A stretch of DNA of 64,000 nucleotides from positions 37,390 through 101,389 of the forward strand of contig NZ_JAJSON010000013.1 of assembly GCF_022410465.1 (NCBI RefSeq). Direction: 5' to 3'. Each line of letters opens with the position of its first letter. Within the stretch, counting starts at the first letter, position 1. The notes under the pieces were generated by a model, which worked only from the letters and a program-made list of their open reading frames with translations, did no database searches and had not been told where the DNA came from. This document shows positions 55,429 through 64,000 of the stretch, in pieces. A program made the translations under genes and the position numbers. Origin of the DNA: Christiangramia crocea. GTDB lineage: Bacteria; Bacteroidota; Bacteroidia; Flavobacteriales; Flavobacteriaceae.

Positions 55429-56619
55429 ATGAAAAGAAGGGACTTCATGGTAAAGAGCAGTATGGCCTCTCTGGCCCTGGCTTCTTCAAGTTTAGCATTC
55501 GGTAAATTAAATTTTAATGGCAGGGCGAATGACACTATTAATATTGGTGTGATCGGGACAGGAAACCGCGGCAATGGAATGATCCCTTTAATCAATGAGA
55601 TTCCAAATCTGAATGTCATTGCCTGTTGTGATATACTCCCATCGCACTTAGAGAAAGGGCTCAAAAGAGCCGATGGAAAGGCCAGATCTTATTCAGATTA
55701 CAGAGAATTATTAGAGAATAAGGATGTTGATGCGGTTTTAATAGCCACTCCTTTTAGCACCCATTCTCAAATTGGCAGGGATTCCTTGCAGGTTGGAAAA
55801 CATGTGTACGGGGAAAAGACACTGGCAAAAGGATACGACGGAATCGAAAATCTTCTCCAGGATATGCCTTCAAATTTGATCTTTCAAACCGGGCACCAGT
55901 ATCACAGTTCAAGGCTGTATACCCATGTTGTTGATCTTATAAAGAATGGAAAAGTGGGGGAAATCAGTTCTTTTGAATGCCAGTGGAATCGTCACGGTAA
56001 CTGGCGCAGGCCTGTGCCTAGTCCGGAACTGGAAAAACTAATCAACTGGAGAATGTACCGGGAATATTCCGGCGGACTTGTGGCTGAGCTTTGTTCCCAT
56101 CAGATAGATTTCGTCAACTGGGTATTGGATGCTACTCCGGAACAGGTCATGGGAGTAGGCGGGATAGATTACTGGAAAGATGGTAGGGAAACCTATGATA
56201 ATATACATCTTATCTATAGTTATCCTGGCGGGGTGGAAGCAAAATTCACCTGTCTTACCACCAATTCTAAAGATGATTATCAGATAAAGGTGATTGGAAG
56301 CAAAGGCACCCTGATCTTGGATTACACCCATGCCTGGTTTTATCCTGAAGGCCTGGATAATCGCAAAAAAGGAGAAGTTGACGGGGTTTCCGGAGCTACA
56401 ATACCATGGGAAGAAGGAAAAGGAATTCCTATTCAGGTGGATCATTTAAATCCCAGCAAACAGGCATTGATAGATTTCAGGAACAGTATTACCAACAACA
56501 CAACTCCACTTTCCAGTTTGGTTACCGGCGCCAAAACTGCGGTGGCGGTTCAAATGGCATTGGATGCCATGCTGGATAATGAAATTGTTAAATGGAATAA
56601 GGATTTTAGTTTTTCCTGA
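55429..56619 (+). CDS. Tat-exported Gfo/Idh/MocA-family oxidoreductase
   Basis: 396 residues with the start MKRRDFMVKSSMASLALASSS, a twin-arginine-type signal. The Rossmann signature is VGVIGTGNRG-like (INIGVIGTGNRG), followed by LIATPFSTHSQIG, and YGEKTLAKG in place of the usual E-K-P motif. The substrate region includes GLVAELCSHQIDFVNWVLD with the expected His. It lies 51 bases after the first oxidoreductase and is the last gene of the cluster; a terminator follows. The two oxidoreductases are well diverged, which suggests different substrates or opposite steps. Confidence 0.9.
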   Translation: MKRRDFMVKSSMASLALASSSLAFGKLNFNGRANDTINIGVIGTGNRGNGMIPLINEIPNLNVIACCDILPSHLEKGLKRADGKARSYSDYRELLENKDVDAVLIATPFSTHSQIGRDSLQVGKHVYGEKTLAKGYDGIENLLQDMPSNLIFQTGHQYHSSRLYTHVVDLIKNGKVGEISSFECQWNRHGNWRRPVPSPELEKLINWRMYREYSGGLVAELCSHQIDFVNWVLDATPEQVMGVGGIDYWKDGRETYDNIHLIYSYPGGVEAKFTCLTTNSKDDYQIKVIGSKGTLILDYTHAWFYPEGLDNRKKGEVDGVSGATIPWEEGKGIPIQVDHLNPSKQALIDFRNSITNNTTPLSSLVTGAKTAVAVQMALDAMLDNEIVKWNKDFSFS

Positions 56620-56620
56620 A

Positions 56621-56659
56621 ATTCCCGGCTTCCTCTCACTCATGGCCGGGATTCCTTTT
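56621..56659 (+). terminator. Likely terminator of the keto-sugar cluster
   Basis: CCCGGC (56624-56629) pairs with GCCGGG (56645-56650), the arms extendable with ATT-type bases, followed by ATTCCTTTTG. It begins two bases after the stop codon of the second oxidoreductase gene. Confidence 0.55.
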
Positions 56660-56858
56660 GAGGTAAATGCCCTTTTTAATAGTTTGAAGTTATTATACTC
56701 CGGGGCGGCCCCATTGTACTCCCTTTAGACTTGATTAGTTAGGATTGATGGTGAGGTTCTACAGGGGTCGTTGTTGAAACAATTAAGCCGTAATAAGATC
56801 GGGACCTGGGACTTGGTCCTGTTTGTTCATGAATTTAATTATTTCCCCGGGTAATTTA

Positions 56859-57377
56859 TTAATGATTATAGTACCTGGTTTTTCCGCATTGAGCGAATTG
56901 TTCCTCCTTCTGAAAACTGATCCTGTTCTTCCTGGCAAAACTTAACAGCAGACTGCCAAATTGCTCTTTTTTTTCTCTGGTAACCTCATCATTCTGGATC
57001 TTGAAAAAGTAATTCTTAATTTCTCCATCCGGCTTAAAATAGATTTTCTGAACAATAGTTATGGTACTGTCTTCCACCTCCCATTTAAATTCATTGTCAG
57101 CAAGATACTTTCCAATTCTTTGATGCAGATCTGTCCAGGATTTAATTACCTCATTATAGTCTGACTGGGAAATTTGTGGATTCAAAAGATTTGGATGAGT
57201 GCTATCCAGATCCAGGCGTGCATATTCTGCACGGTCCTTTGTATTATCTATATTGTATACGCTAACAGTATTTTCTTTATCGCCAGCCTGTGTTTCAACA
57301 TTTTGGGCTATGCAGCCGCAGGAAACAAAGAAAATGCCTACTAGGCAAAATACTTTAAAACAATTTCTGATCTTCAT
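56859..57377 (-). CDS. Hypothetical lipoprotein
   Basis: 172 residues. The signal peptide ends near FFVSCGC, with either Cys as the lipid anchor. The mature part is mixed: an acidic linker, DLDSTHPNLLNPQISQSDYNEVIKSWTDLHQRIGKYLADNEFKWE and a beta hairpin with KIYFKPDGEIKNYFF. The pattern resembles small Bacteroidota outer-membrane lipoproteins of unknown role. No family named. It stands alone between the plus-strand cluster and the YkvA gene. Confidence 0.75.
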   Translation of the reverse strand: MKIRNCFKVFCLVGIFFVSCGCIAQNVETQAGDKENTVSVYNIDNTKDRAEYARLDLDSTHPNLLNPQISQSDYNEVIKSWTDLHQRIGKYLADNEFKWEVEDSTITIVQKIYFKPDGEIKNYFFKIQNDEVTREKKEQFGSLLLSFARKNRISFQKEEQFAQCGKTRYYNH

Positions 57378-57581
57378 GATAATTATTTATTGATGAAATT
57401 CAAATATAACTAATTATTTAGTTTAAACTAATATTTTAGTTTATGTTTTAAATCTGAATTATCTCTGCCATGTATTTTTAGTTAGACCCAAATCTTTTGG
57501 GGACCCGGCACGAGCAAGATGTATTGAACAATTTATATATGCTTTTGAAGGTCTCAGGTTAGCTGAAACATGCAGGCATGC

Positions 57582-57980
57582 TTATTCATTCATCCATCTC
57601 ATTCCCAACCAGGCTGCCATTGCGATCCAAAAGAGAATTATCAATCCGCCGGCGATCCAGTTCTTCCTGTTGCTAAGCTGTCTAGTCCCGGCCTGCTGCC
57701 GGCAATATTCCATGGTCTCTTTCGGGATTAGCTTCACTGTTACATAAATTAGTAACGGAACGATGATGATGTCATCAAGCAGGCCCAGTATGGGAATAAA
57801 GTCAGGGATTAAATCTACAGGACTCAAAGCATAAGCAACTGTTAGAATGATAAGTGCCTTTACATACCATGCCACCAGATTATCAATCACGGCAATTCTC
57901 AGCGCTTTCAACTCTTTTTTAAGTCGTGCCGCCCAATTTCTGAATTTGTCGAGGTAGTTAAGCTTATTCTTAGGTGTCAA
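57582..57980 (-). CDS. YkvA-family (DUF1232) membrane protein
   Basis: 132 residues. The DUF1232 core motif is clear: YALSPVDLIPDFIPILGLLDDI (about residues 50-71), in a pair of hydrophobic segments. A basic amphipathic N-terminus and a third hydrophobic stretch near the C-terminus complete it. Function unknown; the family is widespread. It lies 54 bases downstream of the VIT1/CCC1 transporter gene and may be in one operon. Confidence 0.85.
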   Translation of the reverse strand: MTPKNKLNYLDKFRNWAARLKKELKALRIAVIDNLVAWYVKALIILTVAYALSPVDLIPDFIPILGLLDDIIIVPLLIYVTVKLIPKETMEYCRQQAGTRQLSNRKNWIAGGLIILFWIAMAAWLGMRWMNE

Positions 57981-58034
57981 TGGATTCTATCTTATTTTTT
58001 AATGGATGCCTGCTTCAGGTATAGATTAAAGACA

Positions 58035-58733
58035 TTATTTATATGCAGTAGCAAGTTCTCCAATTAAATATCCAATAACAAGTGCTATAAGTCCCAGCAA
58101 AAGAACCCGCGCTCCCGCTTTATACCAGGTAACTTTTGAAAATCTTGTGGCAGTCGAACCAATTATAAATAAACCTATCATGGTTATGCCTATAGATACC
58201 GGCATTGCATTCTTAATAGGAAGAATCAAATATGCAACCAGCGGAAAAAGCCCTCCGATTATATAGGAAATGAACATCAGGAGGCTCTTTTTAAAAACGA
58301 TATTTTCTGATTTTCCTGCTAATAAAAGTTCCCGGTAGGTCATCTCTTTGAGCATTAGATCGTTATCCTCTGAAGCAGTTTTGGTCATTTTCCTTGCAAG
58401 TTTCGATGGCCAGCCGTCGCGCACGAACATCCGGAAAAGTTCCTTTTTTTCCTGGACCGCAAAATCCCTTATCTCCTCCTTTTCCTCTTCTATTCTTCCC
58501 TGATTGATTTCGTATTCAGACCTGTTGGAGATATAGGAACCTATCGCCATAGAGACAGACTCAACCGCAATAATTACGGTACCGGAGAGGATCACGGTAT
58601 AATGATCCTGGCTCCCTATCGCAATACCTGTTATTGCACCCAGGGTAGAAACCATACCGTCTTCCATACCAAAAATGACCTCCCGTACTTTAGAGCCTAT
58701 AGAAGTGTCCCGGGAATGTTGATATTTGGTCAT
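58035..58733 (-). CDS. VIT1/CCC1-family transporter (iron/manganese)
   Basis: 232 residues from the ATG at 58733 (MTKYQHSRDTS). The frame extends 12 codons upstream with no clear gain. Family hallmarks are VREVIFGMEDGMVSTLGAITGIA with the first helix, SVSMAIGSYISNRSE, then an acidic, Glu-rich cytoplasmic hairpin (GRIEEEKEEIRDFA) that binds metal in this family, and three more helices. Members move Fe2+ or Mn2+ out of the cytosol or into compartments. In a bacterium, efflux is likely. Confidence 0.88.
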   Translation of the reverse strand: MTKYQHSRDTSIGSKVREVIFGMEDGMVSTLGAITGIAIGSQDHYTVILSGTVIIAVESVSMAIGSYISNRSEYEINQGRIEEEKEEIRDFAVQEKKELFRMFVRDGWPSKLARKMTKTASEDNDLMLKEMTYRELLLAGKSENIVFKKSLLMFISYIIGGLFPLVAYLILPIKNAMPVSIGITMIGLFIIGSTATRFSKVTWYKAGARVLLLGLIALVIGYLIGELATAYK

Positions 58734-58935
58734 GGTAGCATTATTAAATAATAAATCTGGCAGAAGCAATAATTACCTTATGAGGGATCATTCTGTATAG
58801 ATGAGTAAGATCCATATTGATGTTATTATATCTAAAGGTCGATATTGCTATCTGAAATAAGTATGATTGTTGTCATTTTTAAATATGGACCTTACATAAG
58901 GATCTTTAGTTCCTGATACAGACATCCAATACAGA

Positions 58936-60111
58936 TCACCGTGTTTTTCCATTTTTCCATACCTGTTCAACTTTCTTAAGGTTTCCGAGATCGTTTATGG
59001 GACTACCGCTTAACAATACCATGGAGGCATTACCGCCAACCTTCAATTCCCCCACAGGCAGATCAAATGCCCTGGATGCATTGCCGGTTGCGGTTCTAAG
59101 TATCTCTATATTCGATAATCCGGCTTTCTTATAAAGTTCCAGTTCTAAAAAATAGTCGGTCCCAAAGTTCATCAATCCCTGCTGTGCATCAGTCCCTGCC
59201 ACGATCATTATACCACTTTCATGCATTCTTTTTATTATCTCAGCACGTTGTGACACATCCAGGAGATTGTTCTCCACCCAATCCCTCACAAAAGGCGGTA
59301 CATTTTCCATAGGTTTTAATAACAGTCCGCTGGTGGTCACCACAAATATTCCACGATCTGCCAGGGTCTGGTAAAAACTCTCCGGAACAGGCAGATCCTC
59401 CTTAAAATCGGGCATATGAACAAAACCATCAGGACCAAATTCTGCGATCCTGGTTATTTCATCAACGGTATTAGCATGAACAACTGCCTTGTACCCCTTA
59501 CTATGGGCATAATCAATTATTTGTTTTATTTGATCATAACTTAAGGTAGGAAGAGGAGGGTTTCCCATCCATTCATGATGGTCACGAACTATCTTAATAT
59601 AGTCTGCCTTATTATTCATTCTATGATCCACCCATTCTTCAACTGAAATGGAATCGCTTATGGTTTCCATATCAGGACTGTATTGAGTGGGATGACCTCC
59701 AGGAACCGTTGCTGCATGCCCCGTTCCATATAATCTTGAAAGCCCGGCCGAATCCTTTGAGATCTCTTTCCAGTTATGTTCTCGCTTTTCCAGGCCCGTA
59801 TGCATATTCAGGAGGGATAATATCCCCAGGGAATAACTGGTTTGTAAATTTTCAATACTGGAAACATGAACATGGGCATTTACCATTCCGGGTATCATAT
59901 ATTTGCTCCTGCCATCGATCATATCATTACCGGTAAGGGTTTCGGTGGTTATCGCAGCTATGGTATCACCTTTAATGGCAATATTGACGACACCCCTAAC
60001 CTTATGGCCGTCGAAGAGCTCAACATTTTGTATTACCGTATCATATTCAGCAGGCCCTGAGGAGGCTATAGATAATAATGCAACGAACACTAATGTGAGG
60101 ACTCTATTCAT
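58936..60111 (-). CDS. Exported metal-dependent amidohydrolase
   Basis: 391 residues with a short signal peptide (about 1-17). Amidohydrolase_1 metal-site residues: NAHVHVSS, the Lys in DYIKIV, VVHANT, FVHMPDF and GTDAQQG. The small sandwich domain surrounds it (IQNVELFDG, GNASMVLLSGSP). Sequence resembles the imidazolonepropionase-like group, as does the protein from 47456-48766, but the two differ in several catalytic surroundings. Substrate unknown. Confidence 0.87.
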   Translation of the reverse strand: MNRVLTLVFVALLSIASSGPAEYDTVIQNVELFDGHKVRGVVNIAIKGDTIAAITTETLTGNDMIDGRSKYMIPGMVNAHVHVSSIENLQTSYSLGILSLLNMHTGLEKREHNWKEISKDSAGLSRLYGTGHAATVPGGHPTQYSPDMETISDSISVEEWVDHRMNNKADYIKIVRDHHEWMGNPPLPTLSYDQIKQIIDYAHSKGYKAVVHANTVDEITRIAEFGPDGFVHMPDFKEDLPVPESFYQTLADRGIFVVTTSGLLLKPMENVPPFVRDWVENNLLDVSQRAEIIKRMHESGIMIVAGTDAQQGLMNFGTDYFLELELYKKAGLSNIEILRTATGNASRAFDLPVGELKVGGNASMVLLSGSPINDLGNLKKVEQVWKNGKTR

Positions 60112-60178
60112 CTGTTAGATTTTTATTTAATGTAACTATTCCGGCTTTATTGATTTAAACAAGATAAGGCCCGATCCT

Positions 60179-60823
60179 TTACTCCGGGATAGTTCTTAGT
60201 CTTTCAAAGTTCTTATAGATCTTAAGCCCTGTAATGATGGTCCATAAGAAGATCGTGAACAGAAAAAGACGCTGCCATAAACCGGTAAGGTCCTTTGACT
60301 CGAAAGTAGAGATCATTACCAGCATCAGGATCAGGGCAACAAAGCCCGTCATGATCGAATAAAGTGATATACTGTAAAGTTCCTTAACCTTCCTGAAGGA
60401 AAATCCCAGTAAAATGGTGCCGAGAATTGCCGACATAAATGCGATGGCAGAGACCCCGTCATGAATACCAGATTCCATCGATCCAACAGGCGGACAGCCG
60501 GCATCGCACGAGAACATACCCGCTAAGGCCATTCCAATACCGAAGACCATGAACAGCACAGATCCAAATCTGGATACCAATCCTCTGGAGACGGTTAAAA
60601 GCAGAGCAAGTCCAAAAAGGGCGAAGCATATTCCTGAAGGTATAAAACCAAGATAGTTCATCAGGGATTCGGTAGATGCACCGGTCGCTCCCAGTTCACT
60701 AATGAAATTATCCAAATGATCGTAATCCCTTTGCAGGGAAGCACATATAATGGTGATCGAAGTGAACAGAACTGAGCCTGTCACTCCGCCTAAGGCCAAA
60801 TATCTGATCGCGTTGCTTTTCAT
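60179..60823 (-). CDS. DUF998-family membrane protein
   Basis: 214 residues from the ATG at 60823 (MKSNAIRYLALG). The frame is open 36 codons further, to 60931, but that part has no membrane or domain character. The DUF998 pattern is seen: LALGGVTGSVLFTSITI, then DHLDNFISELGATGASTESLMN, GMALAGMFSCDAGCPP with two Cys, and GIHDGVSAIAFMSA. Six membrane segments. The role is unknown. Confidence 0.85.
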   Translation of the reverse strand: MKSNAIRYLALGGVTGSVLFTSITIICASLQRDYDHLDNFISELGATGASTESLMNYLGFIPSGICFALFGLALLLTVSRGLVSRFGSVLFMVFGIGMALAGMFSCDAGCPPVGSMESGIHDGVSAIAFMSAILGTILLGFSFRKVKELYSISLYSIMTGFVALILMLVMISTFESKDLTGLWQRLFLFTIFLWTIITGLKIYKNFERLRTIPE

Positions 60824-61025
60824 TTTTAAGCTTCTATCGGGTACCACGGTCCCGGCAAACACAAGCTGGCGGGTTACTGGGTCACAATTCAGGGTGTTTG
60901 GCCTTAACAAGTTAACTAATTTATTTAACAAGTTGCCTGCTTAAGGTGTGTTGACAACAGGTTTTAACTCCTATTTTATATCCTTTTCTGAAAAAAAGCG
61001 AGATGCCGGCCAGGGTCAGGCTCTC

Positions 61026-62180
61026 TTACAATAACAAAAGTGGTGCAATAAAGCCAAGCCGCACTTCATTTTTATTGTAACTGGATGCACCCAGTTCGTC
61101 TATGGCATAATCTGAATAATCATAATATCGCCCTATATAAGCCAGGTAAATCCGGAGGTCAATTTTATTAAACGGACTGTAATATATGGTAGGGATCATT
61201 CCATAGCTTGTTCTCATATGCTCCTTACTGGTGGTGATGTTATCATAAGCACTACTGGTCATAAGGGTTAATAAACCTTTGAATTTCGAACTGAATCTGT
61301 ATTCTGCCCTCAACCAGTTCTCAATATACATCACATCCTCGGCCACCTGTTCCTCACTGAAAAGATTGGTGACAATCCCCTTGGTATCCACCTCTTCATA
61401 ACTATAATGAAAGTCATACATAAGGCTCAGATCCCGGTTCTGATATTTATGCCCAAGGGTTAAAAAGGTGGTTCCCCTCTTTCTTACTTCATAAGAATGG
61501 CTTAGACTATAAATGGTTTGTAGTTTGCCGTCAAAAAAGTTTCCCCGCCAGTTTCCAACAAAGGCTACCGGCCAGTCAGGTTCCTGGATATTTTCTGCAA
61601 CCACATCGCCATACAGGTCATCATAATGCTGTGTACGCGAGTTTAAAACCTGCAACCCGAACTGGTGGTTATCCATAGCCTTAAAGGTAATTCCAGCCCC
61701 GGTCACAAAGGCGAGGGCATTGCCATAAATATCATTATACTCCAGAACATCCAGGGCACTGAACTCATATTCATAACCACCGTAGAACGCATTCATCTTT
61801 CCGAGCAAAAGATCAAACGAAGGACTTATTTTAATGTCGATATAGGCAAGTTCGATATTACCGCCCAGGCGGTCCAGGGTTTGCACAACACTGTTTCTAT
61901 TAAAGCGGTTCCTAAATTGAAAATTTACCTTTTCATGCAATTTCCCCGAGATCCCGAGTGCCGTAAAACCATTTTCAAACTGTATCCCGTTGTAATAGTT
62001 ATCACCACCCCTGAAGGTATACGCCTGGAAATCCATACGCATACCGAAGGTGATATTTATATTTTTTAAGAGCTCTATCTTTTCTGCAGGGATAATTGGT
62101 TCTGCAAGAGTGTCGTTTTGCTGTGAGAATCCCAGTATAGGAGCTAAAAAAAGGACCCTGGTTAAAAATGATCTTATCAT
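61026..62180 (-). CDS. Outer-membrane porin-like beta-barrel protein
   Basis: 384 residues from the ATG at 62180 (MIRSFLTRVLF); an upstream TTG at 62186 is less likely. Signal peptide to FSQ, then a beta-barrel with alternating residues: FQFRNRFNRN, IELAYIDIKISPSFDLLLGKMNAFYGG and many aromatic-girdle strands (LMYDFHYSYEE), with an aliphatic end APLLLL. It resembles the phosphate-selective porin O/P group of Bacteroidota. No phosphate gene is adjacent; the solute is unknown. Confidence 0.8.
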   Translation of the reverse strand: MIRSFLTRVLFLAPILGFSQQNDTLAEPIIPAEKIELLKNINITFGMRMDFQAYTFRGGDNYYNGIQFENGFTALGISGKLHEKVNFQFRNRFNRNSVVQTLDRLGGNIELAYIDIKISPSFDLLLGKMNAFYGGYEYEFSALDVLEYNDIYGNALAFVTGAGITFKAMDNHQFGLQVLNSRTQHYDDLYGDVVAENIQEPDWPVAFVGNWRGNFFDGKLQTIYSLSHSYEVRKRGTTFLTLGHKYQNRDLSLMYDFHYSYEEVDTKGIVTNLFSEEQVAEDVMYIENWLRAEYRFSSKFKGLLTLMTSSAYDNITTSKEHMRTSYGMIPTIYYSPFNKIDLRIYLAYIGRYYDYSDYAIDELGASSYNKNEVRLGFIAPLLLL

Positions 62181-62596
62181 AAACAAATGGGATTTACAGG
62201 ATTTAAATTTTTAATGGGATTGACGGCAACAATGTACCTGATCAATGCACCGAATCTTTAAGGCTACATTATTTCTGAAGTCTCCCTAGAAATTTACTAA
62301 AAAATCACCAAAAAAGCACCAGGAAGAAAGACAATGGCGATCCCGGCCTTGTAAAAACTGGCAATAAGGTCCCTGAAAATATGCTTAATTACAAAAACAT
62401 TTTGGAAAACTGCTCCTAACCATCGATAACCAGACTAACACACAAGGCCTTTTCGCTTAAGTGAATGTCTTTTAAAAATGACAACCGTCATGTTCTAAGA
62501 TTTGAATAAGCCGTAATTTAATTCAATTATCCTCTACCCTACACATACATCCTTTTTAGGATATAACTAGTTCTTTCAACCATAAATTATTTTATT
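62181..62596. other. Divergent intergenic region
   Basis: About 416 bases between the porin-like gene (minus) and the multicopper oxidase gene (plus). It must hold two outward promoters. I see a five-bp hairpin (ATCCT/AGGAT at 62549-62562) in the oxidase leader, but no convincing promoter, riboswitch or small gene. Confidence 0.5.
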
Positions 62597-64000
62597 ATGA
62601 AACGCAGGAAATTTGTAATAAATGTTAGCATGGGAGTAGCGGCCCTGGAATTAGGACTGCTGGCTTCATGTGCCACAGATACGCTGGAAGAGGAATTACT
62701 GGATTATTCATTATCGGCACGTAAAGGTAAACCTCCAAAAGTCAGCCCGCGAAATCCGTTGAAAATTCCAAATTTATTTTCCGGAAATCAACTTAAGGCA
62801 GCGACCCATAATGCTGATATTGGCGGAGGAAAATCCTCCAGTGTTTGGGCTTTTAATGATTCCTTTCCAGGCCCGACAATCGAAGTCTCAAGAGGCGGTA
62901 ATTTCCAGACCAGCTTTGTAAATAATCTCCAGGATGAATCCATAGTTCACTGGCATGGAATGCTGGTGAACCACCAGAATGACGGACATCCCAAATTCGC
63001 CGTTGCTCCCGGAAATAAGTACGATTATAATTTCACTGTTAACCAGAGGGCTACCCTCAACTGGTATCACCCCCACCCACATGGTAAAACAGGTGAGCAG
63101 GTGAATATGGGGCTTGCCGGTGCATTTATTATTCGTGACGAGGAAGAGCAGGCAAAGCAATTGCCGGCCGGAGATTACGAAATTCCATTAATAATCAGGG
63201 ATGCCACTTTTAACAGGGCAGGTGACATCGAATATAAACCCAGAAGCGGTGGGTTTGCTGGAAAAACCTTTCTGGTAAACGGCACGACCGACCCATTTAT
63301 TGAAGTTGACCGGGCTGTTTATCGTTTACGACTCTTAAATGGTTCCAATGCCAGGATCTTTAGTTTTAATCTTAGCAATAATGATCCGTTCAGACTTATA
63401 GGAAATGATGGTGGTTTCTTAGAGAATGAGGTGTCCATCAACAATATTGTGGCATCTCCTGCTGAACGTATGGACCTGCTGGTAGATTTCAGAAATGTGG
63501 CTGCGGGTGAATCTGTAATGCTGCGGGATGAATTCTCAGGATGGGAACTGCTGGAGTTTAAGGTAGGCAACAAATTAGTTAATAGCGATGTGCCTTTTGT
63601 TATTTCTTCCATTTCCAAACTGGAAAATCCTGTAAGACAAAGAAATTTCAGTTTCGACGGAATGTCAAAAATCAACGGGCAGCTTTATGAAATGGATCGT
63701 ATAGACTGGGAAGTACCTTTTAACGAAACCGAAGAATGGATCTTTACCACCAATGGCAATGCACCGCATCCTGTTCATATTCACGGCGCATACTTCCAGG
63801 TACAATCCAGGGAAGGCGGAAGAAACCAGCTTTTCCCATGGGAAAATGGTTGGAAAGATACCGTGTTGCTGGAAGACGGTGAAACCGTAAGAGTGCGTAT
63901 CAAGTTTGATACCCCCGAAACCCAGGGAGGCACCTACCTTATGCACTGCCATAAACTGGAACATGAAGATATGGGTATGATGGCCAATTTTAAAGTCTTA
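62597..64000 (+). CDS. Multicopper oxidase (3' end beyond the window)
   Basis: 468 codons are visible and the frame is open at the window edge. The start MKRRKFVINVS is Tat-like and a Cys near residue 25 (LLASC) could be lipidated. Four copper motifs are in order: HWHG (about 118), HPHPHG (about 158), HPVHIHG (about 391) and HCHKLEHEDMGM (about 451), giving the type 1 and the type 2/3 copper ligands. The layout is that of CueO/CotA-type oxidases. Likely exported to the periplasm, where it would oxidise copper or phenols. Only a few residues seem to be missing. Confidence 0.92.
   Translation, partial: MKRRKFVINVSMGVAALELGLLASCATDTLEEELLDYSLSARKGKPPKVSPRNPLKIPNLFSGNQLKAATHNADIGGGKSSSVWAFNDSFPGPTIEVSRGGNFQTSFVNNLQDESIVHWHGMLVNHQNDGHPKFAVAPGNKYDYNFTVNQRATLNWYHPHPHGKTGEQVNMGLAGAFIIRDEEEQAKQLPAGDYEIPLIIRDATFNRAGDIEYKPRSGGFAGKTFLVNGTTDPFIEVDRAVYRLRLLNGSNARIFSFNLSNNDPFRLIGNDGGFLENEVSINNIVASPAERMDLLVDFRNVAAGESVMLRDEFSGWELLEFKVGNKLVNSDVPFVISSISKLENPVRQRNFSFDGMSKINGQLYEMDRIDWEVPFNETEEWIFTTNGNAPHPVHIHGAYFQVQSREGGRNQLFPWENGWKDTVLLEDGETVRVRIKFDTPETQGGTYLMHCHKLEHEDMGMMANFKVL

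Noticed and set aside
1..64000. tRNA, rRNA, CRISPR array, insertion sequence or prophage
   Set aside because: No cloverleaf-type sequence, no regularly spaced repeat and no transposase, integrase or phage protein was seen on either strand. A covariance search could still find a small RNA I missed.

Overview
The window reads as chromosomal DNA of a Bacteroidota member, most likely a marine Flavobacteriaceae of the Gramella/Christiangramia/Salegentibacter type (inference). Support comes from a SusC/SusD pair, a hybrid two-component regulator fused to a sugar-binding domain, many short lipoprotein signals ending in a Cys, moderate-to-low GC, and weak or absent Shine-Dalgarno sequences. I see no rRNA, tRNA, CRISPR array, transposase or phage structural gene. 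Almost every gene from 1 to 45.2 kb is on the minus strand. The exception is an orphan lipoprotein gene at 24.1-24.9 kb.

Layout. 0.2-11.5 kb: housekeeping and secreted enzymes (S41 peptidase, methyltransferase, fasciclin lipoprotein, PqqB-like metallo-hydrolase, BNR-repeat protein, GNAT plus PLP decarboxylase, M20 peptidase). 11.6-15.6 kb: two tandem vanadium-haloperoxidase/PAP2-type lipoproteins behind an AraC-type regulator; one copy keeps the active-site motifs and the other has lost them. 15.7-23.8 kb: small accessory enzymes (SMP-30-like lipoprotein, CAT-like acetyltransferase, DUF4256, DUF418, exported intradiol dioxygenase, two VOC proteins, metal permease). 24-26.7 kb: a GC-richer orphan lipoprotein convergent with an AT-rich OLD-family nuclease, with attC-like intergenic repeats nearby. 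26.9-29.8 kb: cupin, amidohydrolase, PfkB sugar kinase and GNAT. 30-40.8 kb: a fructan utilization locus (SusD, SusC, GH32, MFS sugar porter, fructose-type hybrid sensor). 40.9-51.5 kb: SnoaL-like lipoproteins, DUF72, Fpg/Nei glycosylase, SLC13 transporter, amidohydrolase, leucine-rich lipoprotein and a second S41 peptidase. 51.7-56.6 kb: a plus-strand cluster (NIPSNAP, double DUF1080, two Tat-type Gfo/Idh oxidoreductases) of the kind tied to 3-keto-glycoside processing. 56.8-64 kb: YkvA, VIT1/CCC1 transporter, amidohydrolase, DUF998, a porin-like protein and a multicopper oxidase cut by the window edge.

How the parts fit. In the fructan locus the GH32 lipoprotein trims fructan, SusCD imports oligomers, the MFS porter takes fructose across the inner membrane, the PfkB kinase probably phosphorylates it, and the hybrid sensor probably responds to periplasmic fructose. 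In the 52-56 kb cluster, Tat-exported oxidoreductases and a lipoprotein hydrolase would oxidise and then cleave glycosides in the periplasm. The most unusual observations are the paired active and decayed haloperoxidases with a shared 48-base upstream block, and the attC-like elements around the VOC, orphan-lipoprotein and OLD genes.
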